This document shows positions 1 through 5,306 of a stretch of DNA of 5,306 bases, one piece after another; position 1 is the stretch's first letter, and every line of letters begins with the position of its first letter. Origin of the DNA: a bacterium (GTDB taxonomy: Bacteria > UBA9089 > CG2-30-40-21). Made by a program: the position numbers and the translations under genes. The DNA is taken from positions 1-5,306 of the forward strand of contig JASEHA010000188.1 of assembly GCA_030018795.1 (NCBI GenBank), read 5' to 3'. The notes under the pieces are model-generated. The model saw only the letters and a program-made list of their open reading frames with translations, did not search any database and was not told the DNA's origin.

Positions 1-8
1 GCTAAGTA

Positions 9-32
9 TAGCCAGGATAGAATCCTGGGCTA
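9..32. repeat. Imperfect palindrome, REP-like hairpin downstream of the propeller gene
   Basis: On the plus strand TAGCCAGGAT (9-18) is followed by the three bases AGA and then by ATCCTGGGCTA (22-32). The arms pair over ten base pairs with a single bulged G, giving a tight GC-containing hairpin about 58 bases past the stop codon of the propeller gene. No T-run follows on the minus strand, so it is not a textbook intrinsic terminator. Its form, a short CCTGG-centred palindrome in an intergenic position, is like dispersed REP-type palindromes. It could still block RNA decay or aid termination at the 3' end of the propeller mRNA. Only one copy is visible, so its repeated nature is inferred. Confidence 0.45.
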
Positions 33-89
33 CATTCATCCCATTTACTTGCCGACTTCCTCCAAATTCTTTACTGGTGCCCTGGTGCA

Positions 90-1529
90 CTACTTTAAAT
101 GGATGACGCTAATAGAATTCCCTCGGATATTGCCAGTAACTATCTCATTTGCTCCATCATTATCAACATCTGCAATAGCCAATCCGCCAGGGGCATCACC
201 TGCATACCATGCAGTAGGTTTAGATAATTTACCATCCTTATCCTGAAGGAATACTGAGATGTTTTTTGAATGTGTTGATACCATGTCAGCTCTGCCGTCA
301 TTATTAACATCACCAATCCTTAACCCGCCGTTAGATCCCTCAGTCGCTGTGTAGGTACCGATCAAGCCTATGGAGTTATCCTTGCGGCCAAACACACTTA
401 TCTCGCCGCCGCCAGAAACAGCTAATTCGTTCAAGCCATCACCATTTATATCACCAAGGCAAATATTTGGCGGATTGGCTGAGGGCACAGATAGTTTGCC
501 AGCCATAGCCATGCTTTTATCTGGTTGTTGGATATAGAGTGAAATCGTACTCTCGCTGTAATTGACACAAGCAATATCATGCATCTCATCACCGTTAATA
601 TCACCCACACAAAGCCAATAAGGGGTAGCACCAGCAGAATATAGCAGATGGGCAAATATCTCTCCATTATCTAATCTTTGCATACTCAATGTATTTGCCT
701 TTTGGAGCGAGCCAAAAAGATAGTAATAGGTTTCAGGGCATTCCTTAAGCCAGGTAAGGATGCTGATACTCTGTCCGCCTGAGTTTGCAACAACAATATC
801 ATTACGCCCATCTGAGTTAACATCCCCGACTACCAGACCATAAGGACCACGTCCTGTAGCATAGACATCTGTCTGGGTAAGCGTTCCACCCTCATTTTGT
901 GAGAAGACATATATCTGGTCTGTGGCTGCACAACCAACCACTACCTCATTTTTCCCGTCGCTGTTCAAATCGCCTATCCCTACCCCAAATGGACCCTGTC
1001 CCACAGAATAGGTAGCCTGTGGGGATAGTGTGCCACTTTCTTGCTGGAGAAATACACTGATATTGTTGTCATAGTAATTGGCAGAAACAACATCATTTAA
1101 CCCATCACCATTAACATCACCAACAGCGATAATTCCTGGTGAACCACCAGTCTCATACATTACTGGTTCGTTCAGAGCAAAAGAGGCTATTCCTGCAGAG
1201 GCTGGAATAGATTTGTGAGAAAATTGACTGATGACAAATGGGGAAATATTCTTGTCTTTATCTATCGCGGCCAGATAGAATTTGTGATTGCCTGGATAAG
1301 AGACACGAATCTTAATAGGTGATTGTTTTGTCCAGCTAAAGTTTGCTTGATTGTCAAGCTTGTAATAATACCCAATAGTATTTGTACCCTGACCCTTCCA
1401 TGATACATTAAAACAGGCTTTCTCCTTGCTGCCCGCAGGTGTAATCCGTATCTCTGATGGCGGGGTAACCCCAGCATAACAGAGATTAGCTAAGAAAATA
1501 CTTGTAACGACATATTTTGTAAGTTTCAT
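90..1529 (-). CDS. Secreted seven-repeat FG-GAP/VCBS beta-propeller protein with N-terminal Ig/FnIII-like domain
   Basis: The 479-residue product starts with a Sec signal peptide: lysines at 3 and 5, a hydrophobic stretch, and a likely cut after Cys-Tyr-Ala19. C17 does not sit in a proper lipobox. Residues about 21-110 look like an Ig or fibronectin III-like domain, with a Gly-Tyr-Tyr-Tyr-Lys-Leu-Asp segment and an FYLAAIDKDKN strand. Seven FG-GAP/VCBS repeats follow, each with a calcium-type DxNxDGxx(D/E) loop, beginning at residues 138, 187, 236, 310, 360, 407 and 454. The spacing is 47-50 residues except between the third and fourth (74). The fourth loop reads DINGDEMHD, with Glu in place of Gly. 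The last strand (ISVIHL) ends the protein just where a new repeat would begin, so this looks like a closed seven-bladed propeller like those of integrin-type FG-GAP proteins. No sortase, type IX or other anchoring signal is seen at the C-terminus, so release to the periplasm or outside is likely. The ligand is unknown; adhesion or polysaccharide binding is inference. Confidence 0.9.
   Translation of the reverse strand: MKLTKYVVTSIFLANLCYAGVTPPSEIRITPAGSKEKACFNVSWKGQGTNTIGYYYKLDNQANFSWTKQSPIKIRVSYPGNHKFYLAAIDKDKNISPFVISQFSHKSIPASAGIASFALNEPVMYETGGSPGIIAVGDVNGDGLNDVVSANYYDNNISVFLQQESGTLSPQATYSVGQGPFGVGIGDLNSDGKNEVVVGCAATDQIYVFSQNEGGTLTQTDVYATGRGPYGLVVGDVNSDGRNDIVVANSGGQSISILTWLKECPETYYYLFGSLQKANTLSMQRLDNGEIFAHLLYSAGATPYWLCVGDINGDEMHDIACVNYSESTISLYIQQPDKSMAMAGKLSVPSANPPNICLGDINGDGLNELAVSGGGEISVFGRKDNSIGLIGTYTATEGSNGGLRIGDVNNDGRADMVSTHSKNISVFLQDKDGKLSKPTAWYAGDAPGGLAIADVDNDGANEIVTGNIRGNSISVIHLK
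678..755 (-). other. Extra segment of about 25 residues between propeller repeats 3 and 4
   Basis: Six of the seven repeat-to-repeat distances that can be compared fall at 47-50 residues, apart from the step from the third to the fourth calcium loop, which is 74. The extra residues lie around 259-284, where the sequence (Lys-Glu-Cys-Pro-Glu-Thr-Tyr-Tyr-Tyr) does not resemble the other blades. Inside the segment the DNA has an inverted repeat, CCTTTTGG at 698-705 and CCAAAAAG at 712-719, separated by six bases, pairing over eight positions with one G-T. The segment keeps the reading frame. It may be an extended surface loop or a small in-frame insertion; the exact ends are approximate. Confidence 0.45.
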
Positions 1530-1534
1530 TCTTT

Positions 1535-1541
1535 CCTCCTT
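1535..1541 (-). promoter_or_regulatory. Strong Shine-Dalgarno of the propeller gene
   Basis: The minus strand reads AAGGAGG five bases before the ATG at 1527-1529. This is an almost perfect match to the 16S anti-Shine-Dalgarno and fixes the start, which also agrees with the signal peptide beginning at that methionine. It predicts efficient translation, in contrast to the TTG start of the neighbouring cyclase gene. Confidence 0.85.
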
Positions 1542-1606
1542 CTTTATTTTTGGCTATGTTAAGTGTATTGAAAAATGGGGACAACGACCGTTTAAATTGA
1601 GAGGCT

Positions 1607-1636
1607 ATTATACGACTTAGAGTCACCAGTCATCAG
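1607..1636 (-). promoter_or_regulatory. Candidate sigma70-type promoter of the propeller gene
   Basis: The minus strand carries a perfect TATAAT at 1607-1612, about 78 bases upstream of the propeller ATG. With 18-base spacing the -35 position falls on CTGATG (1631-1636), which shares only three bases with TTGACA, so the -35 is weak. It lies inside the 7-bp tandem repeat, so a change in repeat number could alter the upstream promoter DNA. Transcription from here would give a 5' leader of roughly 70 bases. The -10 box is seen directly; promoter function is inferred. Confidence 0.35.
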
Positions 1637-1643
1637 TCATCAG
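1621..1643. repeat. 7-bp tandem repeat AGTCAYC, about 3.3 copies
   Basis: The plus strand reads AGTCACC, AGTCATC, AGTCATC and then AG, a perfect 7-base period with one variant base in the first unit. It lies between the cyclase stop codon and the candidate promoter of the propeller gene. The unit length, and the AGT at the unit start, are shared with the AGTGAAR array near 4146-4218. Heptanucleotide tandem repeats of this general kind (STRR) are known from cyanobacteria, but this resemblance does not identify the host. Confidence 0.75.
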
Positions 1644-1690
1644 CCTGCCAGAAAGGCTCTCTCCTGCCCCTACTAATGGTTGACACGACA

Positions 1691-4129
1691 CTACGGCAGA
1701 TACATTACCACCTTATTCCTCCCTTGCTGTTTGGCATCATAGAGTGCCTTATCTGCCTTTGCCAGCAGCTCTTTTTCTGTAGATATCCCTTGATTTGGAT
1801 ATGTGGCTGTGCCGAGGCTGGCTGAGAGTTGGTGTGGTTTCCCGGAAATCTGATATGGGGCAGAGTAGATATTGCTTCGTATCTTATCAGCCAGATTAAA
1901 CCCTGTGTTCTGATCAGTCTCTGGTAAAACCACAGCAAACTCATCTCCGCCAAATCGAGCGACAGTACCTTTATTGCTAACGGTTTCCTTGATAATATCA
2001 GCTATGGTTACTATCAACCTGTTACCCTCTGCATGTCCAAAGGTATCATTAACAAATTTTAATCTATCAAAATCCAGCATAAGAAATGTCAATGGACTCT
2101 GGTACTGGACAGAAAAGCTAAATTCCCTGACCATAAAATCCTCAAGATACCGATAGTTATACATTTTAGTTAACTCATCCTTCTCAGCCATCTCTTTAAC
2201 CTTGGCAAAGAGACGAACCTTTTCTAATGTAACCGAGACCTGATTGGCGACAATGGTCAAAAGCCTTCTCTGCAATGGGGTAAAAGCATCCTTGTTAAAG
2301 CTGTTGATATTTAAGAAGCCAATTATTTCACCCCTGTAATTCAGTGGAGCAGTCAGAAAGCTCTGGAACTTTTCGACCCCAATCCAATACAGATTGCCAG
2401 CCTCCCCTTCTTCTGTTGAATAGACAACCTTTTTAATCTTATCAGGGTTTGTCTCTATCCATGCAGCCTCTAATTGCTTTTTTATGTGATTAAGGCAGTT
2501 ATCGTTGACAAAACAAGCCTGTTTTATCTGACTGACAAGCCTGTCATTATCAAAGTAGAGGTAGCTGCCAGCATGGTAATTAAAGAATTGCTGAATGCGT
2601 TCCAGCACCCAATATAATATCTCCTGAGGGAGGGACATTAAAGGTATTTCCCTGGATATGCTGTATAAAATACCCAATTCCTCGGTCTGAGCTTCTAATT
2701 CCTCCTTTTCTTTTATCAATTCCTCAGTCCTTTTTTCTAAAACCTCTTTTTCCTTGATCAACACATCTTTCCCTTTTACCTCTTTTAATAACACCTCCTT
2801 TTCCTGTTCTAACACCTCTTTTTCCTGTTCAAGCTCATCCAATTCTCTTTGCAATTTTTCTTTTTCAGCCAGACTGGTTGCAGATAGCTGTTTCTCTCTT
2901 AACAATGCCTCTTTGCTCTGGATCAACTCTTCCTTGATCCGAATCAGCTCTTCTGCTTCCTTGACCTTAATCTCTATCTGTTCTTTTTCATCAACTAATT
3001 TTTTCTTTTCATCCTCTGTCTCTTCCAACTGAGCTGCATACTGATTTATCTCTATTGATGCTTTTTCCTTTTCTTCTGAAAACATAACCTTTGAATTTTT
3101 AATGGCAATGGCTGCATGACCACAGACAATAGAGAGGAGTTTAATATCACCTTCATTAAATGGTTGGCGAGTTGATTTATTGTTAACATTAATAACCCCT
3201 ATAATTTCATTGCCTATTTTTAGCGGGGCAGAGATTAAGGATTTGGTATAATATCTTGGCGAATTCTGTTGGATGCTGAACCTTGAATCATTGGTCACAT
3301 CCTTGACCAGAAGTGGCTCACCTGTTTTAGCCACAAAACCAACAACCCCGCGACCAACAGGCAGCCTTGTCTTTTTTACAACTGCATCATCCATGCCTAT
3401 GGCTGCCTTAATGCTCATCTCCTGAGTAAGTGGGTCAATTAGCATCAGTGAACAGAGTTCAGCTTTCATGGCTTTAGCCGTGAGATTAACAATAAGGCTG
3501 TAAAGCTTTTCAGGTTCTAATGTCATGATAAGCATCCTGGATTCCTCAAACAACCTGTAAAATTCAGCCATGGTATGAACCTCTTCATTCTTTTCTGTAA
3601 GCTCTTGATGCTTTGTTTTTGTTTCCATAGCAAGCTGACAGATAAGAGAGATAAGTTCTATATCCTGTTCCAGCATGGCTACAGATATTCGGTGTCCCCT
3701 TTCAAGGGAAGCAAGAAAGGTATTTCTATCTTTTATGCTAAATTTTTCAATAAGCGACACATAATGAGCAGGCTCAACCCTTGGGTCAATCATCTCACAG
3801 CCGCCAAGCACGCCAACAACAATATTATCTACAAGAATGGGGCAATAAAAACCGAGAAATCCAGACGGACAGGAGAATACTGTGGGTGTTTTTTGTTCTA
3901 CTGCCTGACGAAGGCAATCCTTGAATACCTGCCCGCATTCTGTTTCTCCACGAGAAGTGACTCTAATTGCTCGGCAATAAAGGTGATCCTGTTCCTCATT
4001 AAATACTAATTGTCCCTCAGGGGCAGCAATCCAGCAAGAGGTTATGCCAATTCTTTCTAATAAGACGCTTCGAATCATTGACCAGCCGCGTGTATTTATA
4101 AATTGTTCTAAGATATCTATCTTATTCAA
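1691..4129 (-). CDS. Cytosolic diguanylate cyclase: PocR-like sensor, GAF, coiled coil, GAF, GGDEF
   Basis: This 812-residue protein condenses two GTP to c-di-GMP. No signal peptide or membrane segment is seen, so it is cytosolic. Residues about 8-170 match the PocR sensory domain: YCRAIR at 51-56, C65, and a CPSG motif at 87-90 followed by a glycine-rich GVLGG strand. PocR-type domains have been proposed to bind simple hydrocarbon derivatives; the ligand here is unknown. GAF1 spans about 205-345, a charged Glu/Lys/Leu coiled coil about 351-485, GAF2 about 486-640 and GGDEF about 650-810. The cyclase site is intact: D686, N694, H699 and GGDEF at 727-731, with the late ALYDAKQQGRN helix. The product-inhibition RxxD site, five residues before GGDEF, is SNKG (718-721), so classical feedback inhibition is probably lost. 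The start is TTG (4127-4129): an in-frame TAA lies four codons upstream at 4139-4141. The next ATG (residue 18) has no ribosome site and would cut into the sensor domain. The gene follows the sugar transferase gene after 84 bases and may be read with it. Confidence 0.93.
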   Translation of the reverse strand: MNKIDILEQFINTRGWSMIRSVLLERIGITSCWIAAPEGQLVFNEEQDHLYCRAIRVTSRGETECGQVFKDCLRQAVEQKTPTVFSCPSGFLGFYCPILVDNIVVGVLGGCEMIDPRVEPAHYVSLIEKFSIKDRNTFLASLERGHRISVAMLEQDIELISLICQLAMETKTKHQELTEKNEEVHTMAEFYRLFEESRMLIMTLEPEKLYSLIVNLTAKAMKAELCSLMLIDPLTQEMSIKAAIGMDDAVVKKTRLPVGRGVVGFVAKTGEPLLVKDVTNDSRFSIQQNSPRYYTKSLISAPLKIGNEIIGVINVNNKSTRQPFNEGDIKLLSIVCGHAAIAIKNSKVMFSEEKEKASIEINQYAAQLEETEDEKKKLVDEKEQIEIKVKEAEELIRIKEELIQSKEALLREKQLSATSLAEKEKLQRELDELEQEKEVLEQEKEVLLKEVKGKDVLIKEKEVLEKRTEELIKEKEELEAQTEELGILYSISREIPLMSLPQEILYWVLERIQQFFNYHAGSYLYFDNDRLVSQIKQACFVNDNCLNHIKKQLEAAWIETNPDKIKKVVYSTEEGEAGNLYWIGVEKFQSFLTAPLNYRGEIIGFLNINSFNKDAFTPLQRRLLTIVANQVSVTLEKVRLFAKVKEMAEKDELTKMYNYRYLEDFMVREFSFSVQYQSPLTFLMLDFDRLKFVNDTFGHAEGNRLIVTIADIIKETVSNKGTVARFGGDEFAVVLPETDQNTGFNLADKIRSNIYSAPYQISGKPHQLSASLGTATYPNQGISTEKELLAKADKALYDAKQQGRNKVVMYLP
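2789..2830. repeat. 21-bp direct duplication encoding one coiled-coil heptad twice
   Basis: Two adjacent 21-base units (2789-2809 and 2810-2830) differ at one base. On the minus strand each encodes Glu-Gln-Glu-Lys-Glu-Val-Leu, residues 434-440 and 441-447 of the diguanylate cyclase. Twenty-one bases is exactly seven residues, one heptad, so the duplication lengthens the coiled coil without changing its register. Related but diverged Lys-Glu-x-Leu blocks on both sides (for example around 396-412 and 455-485) suggest the whole helix grew by repeated heptad duplication. Confidence 0.8.
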
Positions 4130-4133
4130 TATG

Positions 4134-4140
4134 CCCCCTT
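4134..4140 (-). promoter_or_regulatory. Shine-Dalgarno-like AAGGGGG for the TTG start of the diguanylate cyclase
   Basis: The minus strand reads TAAGGGGGCATATTG: an AAGGGGG four bases before the TTG start codon. It departs from AAGGAGG by one base and is placed slightly close, and the start codon is non-ATG, so translation should be modest. The TAA overlapping its left end is in frame with the gene and rules out any start further upstream. The foldback repeat begins five bases further upstream, close enough for RNA structure to influence access to this site. Confidence 0.65.
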
Positions 4141-4145
4141 AAATA

Positions 4146-4218
4146 AGTGAATAGTGAAAAACTAAAAGTGAAAAGTTAATGCCTGTCACTCTTCACTCTT
4201 CACTCTTCACTCTTCACT
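4146..4218. repeat. 73-bp foldback element of two opposed 7-bp repeat arrays
   Basis: The left arm (4146-4176) reads in 7-base units on the plus strand: AGTGAAT, AGTGAAA, AACTAAA, AGTGAAA, AGT. The right arm (4188-4218) reads ACT followed by four exact CTTCACT units, which is AGTGAAG on the minus strand. Both arms are 31 bases, separated by an 11-base centre. Compared as inverted repeats, 24 of 31 positions match, and two mismatches become G-U pairs in minus-strand RNA. The right arm is exact while the left is worn. The element covers the stop codon and last codon of the transferase gene and reaches to just before the cyclase ribosome site, filling most of the spacer. The transcript could fold into a long imperfect hairpin acting on decay, read-through or translation. 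There is no clean T-run after a compact GC stem, so it is not called as a terminator. Confidence 0.8.
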
Positions 4219-5306
4219 GTGCCCCCTTTCGGCCAAAGATAACCAGTAAGGTTTTCAGCATCAGCTTGAAATCCAGGATAAGGGAATAATTTTTTATATA
4301 CAAAAGGTCATATTTTAACTTATTTTTGGGAGAGATGTCATAGCCAGCATTTACCTGGGCTAATCCAGTAATACCTGGTCTAACCTTAAACCTTTTGATA
4401 TATCCAGGGATTGCTGTCTTGAACTGTTCAACAAAGAACATCCTTTCTGGTCTTGGACCGACTAAGCTCATCTGTCCCATGAGTACATTAATGCATTGAG
4501 GTATCTCATCTATACGGGTATGTCTTAGGAATTTGCCCAATTTTGTGATTCTTTCATCGTCTTTTTGGGCAAGCACCGGGCCAGTATTCTTTTCTGCATC
4601 TACCCTCATTGTCCGAAACTTATATATCTTGAACGGATGCTTATCCCTGCCAACCCTTTCCTGACTGAAAATAATTGGTCCATGAGAGTCAATCTTGATA
4701 AGAATGGCGATAATCACTAAAAATGGAAAAAGCACGCAAAGTGTCAAAAGTGATGCTACAATATCAATAATCCGCTTAAGGCTTCTGTTCCACCCTGAAA
4801 TGGGCTGGATATTTATATCAATCAGGGGGATAGTCTCTATCCGTATGGTTTCCAATTTGCCAATAACAGATTCATATATATCAGGTACAGTCTTAAACTT
4901 GACGTGTTCATCCTCATAACTCAACACCATCTCCCACAATTTCTGGTTATTAATTGGAGGAATGGTGATAATTACCTCATCTATCTGGTATTCCTTTATT
5001 ATTTGAAGCAAATCAGAATATTGCCCCAAAATATTCTCATTTTGCGTTTTTTGTGTATTTTGTGTATTTTGTGCATTTTGCATCTCTCCAACAAACCCAA
5101 TCAATTCATACCCTGATTTTGGTGTTTTTTGTATTTCTTCGGCAACAGCCATACCCTCATTCCCATCACCAACAATCAGAATTCGTTTGACTGGCATGGT
5201 TAATTCCCGAATAAGCACCCTCCAGCCGCTCAAAAGAAGGATATTAAGAAACCATGAAATAATAAAAACAGAGGTAGGAAATGCCGTAGCAATGGTTCGA
5301 TTAGCA
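4214..5306 (-). CDS. Exopolysaccharide polyprenyl glycosyl-1-phosphate transferase, 5' end beyond the window
   Basis: The enzyme transfers a sugar-1-phosphate from a UDP-sugar to undecaprenyl phosphate at the inner membrane, the first step of exopolysaccharide, capsule or O-antigen unit synthesis (WbaP/WcaJ-like). The frame is open to the right edge, giving 363 visible codons (residue 1 at 5303-5305). A TTG at 5231-5233 is an internal leucine, not the start. Residues about 8-27 are a hydrophobic helix fitting the last of the four N-terminal membrane helices usual in this family. A Rossmann-like CoA_binding_3 domain follows (RILIVGDGNEG, 41-51), interrupted by a Gln-Asn-Thr/Ala repeat at 76-89. 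Another hydrophobic segment lies at about 179-203. The catalytic domain has KFRTM (229-233), the Asp-Glu pair at 266-267 in RIDEIPQ, SLVGPRPE (280-287) and RPGITG (309-314). All key residues are present, so it should be active; the sugar cannot be told. The C-terminus ends GRKGAQ, and its last codon and TGA stop lie within a 7-bp repeat array. Confidence 0.93.
   Translation of the reverse strand, partial: ANRTIATAFPTSVFIISWFLNILLLSGWRVLIRELTMPVKRILIVGDGNEGMAVAEEIQKTPKSGYELIGFVGEMQNAQNTQNTQKTQNENILGQYSDLLQIIKEYQIDEVIITIPPINNQKLWEMVLSYEDEHVKFKTVPDIYESVIGKLETIRIETIPLIDINIQPISGWNRSLKRIIDIVASLLTLCVLFPFLVIIAILIKIDSHGPIIFSQERVGRDKHPFKIYKFRTMRVDAEKNTGPVLAQKDDERITKLGKFLRHTRIDEIPQCINVLMGQMSLVGPRPERMFFVEQFKTAIPGYIKRFKVRPGITGLAQVNAGYDISPKNKLKYDLLYIKNYSLILDFKLMLKTLLVIFGRKGAQ
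5039..5080. repeat. In-frame 9-bp tandem repeat in the glycosyltransferase gene
   Basis: On the minus strand the codons run CAA AAT GCA, CAA AAT ACA, CAA AAT ACA, CAA AAA ACG, CAA AAT: 4.7 copies of a 9-base unit over 42 bases. It encodes Gln-Asn-Ala/Thr units at visible residues 76-89 of the transferase. The array sits in the variable loop after the Gly-Tyr-Glu-Leu-Ile-Gly-Phe strand of the nucleotide-binding-like domain and before the Ile-Leu-Gly-Gln turn. Because nine is a multiple of three, gain or loss of units changes loop length without breaking the frame. Confidence 0.85.

Noticed and set aside
44..110. GTGC/GCAC inverted repeat just past the propeller stop codon
   Set aside because: A four-base stem is within chance expectation and is far weaker than the palindrome at 9-32.
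49..246. Plus-strand open frame of 65 codons at the left edge
   Set aside because: Mostly antisense to the last propeller blade; no ribosome site or domain signal.
1642..1658. AGCCT-7-AGGCT hairpin downstream of the cyclase stop codon as a terminator
   Set aside because: The stem is only five base pairs and no T-run follows on the minus strand.
1680..1685. TTGACA on the plus strand as a -35 box
   Set aside because: No -10-like sequence lies 16-18 bases downstream, and no plus-strand gene follows.
2754..3032. Plus-strand Ser/Phe/Asn-rich open frame of 92 codons
   Set aside because: Its odd composition is the complement of the Glu/Lys-rich coiled coil on the other strand, so it is a shadow frame.
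3575..4009. Plus-strand open frame of 144 codons
   Set aside because: It lies wholly antisense to the conserved PocR-like domain of the cyclase, has no convincing ribosome site and no recognisable protein features.
4130..4213. Separate promoter for the cyclase gene in the spacer
   Set aside because: The spacer is AT-rich and repeat-filled; TATTTA- and TAGTTT-like matches occur without a matching -35 box, so nothing stands above background.
4146..4218. CRISPR-like array
   Set aside because: Units are seven bases and contiguous with no spacers; it is a tandem and inverted short repeat.

Overview
The window holds three protein genes, all on the minus strand, so transcription runs from high to low coordinates. 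In that order they are: (1) the 3' part of a polyprenyl-phosphate glycosyl-1-phosphate transferase, the enzyme family that starts exopolysaccharide or O-antigen repeat-unit assembly, cut by the right edge of the window; (2) a large soluble diguanylate cyclase with the layout PocR-like sensor, GAF, long coiled coil, GAF, GGDEF; (3) a secreted protein with a seven-repeat FG-GAP/VCBS beta-propeller behind an N-terminal Ig/FnIII-like domain. No RNA genes, CRISPR arrays, transposase genes or plasmid functions were seen, and no plus-strand frame looks like a real gene.

The DNA is moderately AT-rich. The mix of polysaccharide initiation, c-di-GMP signalling and a secreted calcium-type propeller suggests a free-living, surface- or matrix-associated bacterium, most likely uncultured. 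No marker gene allows a phylum call, and any lineage statement would be a guess.

Layout: 1-89 is downstream of the propeller gene and holds a strong palindrome. 90-1529 is the propeller gene. 1530-1690 is a spacer with a good Shine-Dalgarno, a TATAAT box and a 7-bp tandem repeat. 1691-4129 is the diguanylate cyclase gene, which starts at TTG. 4130-4213 is a spacer almost filled by a 73-bp foldback element built from 7-bp units, which also covers the end of the transferase gene. 4214 to beyond 5306 is the transferase gene. No gene-free stretch exceeds 300 bases.

Working together (inference): the transferase would load the first sugar phosphate onto undecaprenyl phosphate at the inner membrane. 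The cyclase would make c-di-GMP in response to a small ligand, the usual signal for switching on matrix production. The propeller protein would act outside the cytoplasm in adhesion or matrix binding. The transferase and cyclase genes are 84 bp apart and may be co-transcribed; the propeller gene probably has its own promoter.

The most distinctive feature is short tandem repetition at several scales: 7-bp arrays in both spacers (one a symmetric inverted pair), a 9-bp in-frame array inside the transferase, and a 21-bp (one heptad) duplication inside the cyclase coiled coil. I see no clear evidence of a wholly new multi-gene system.
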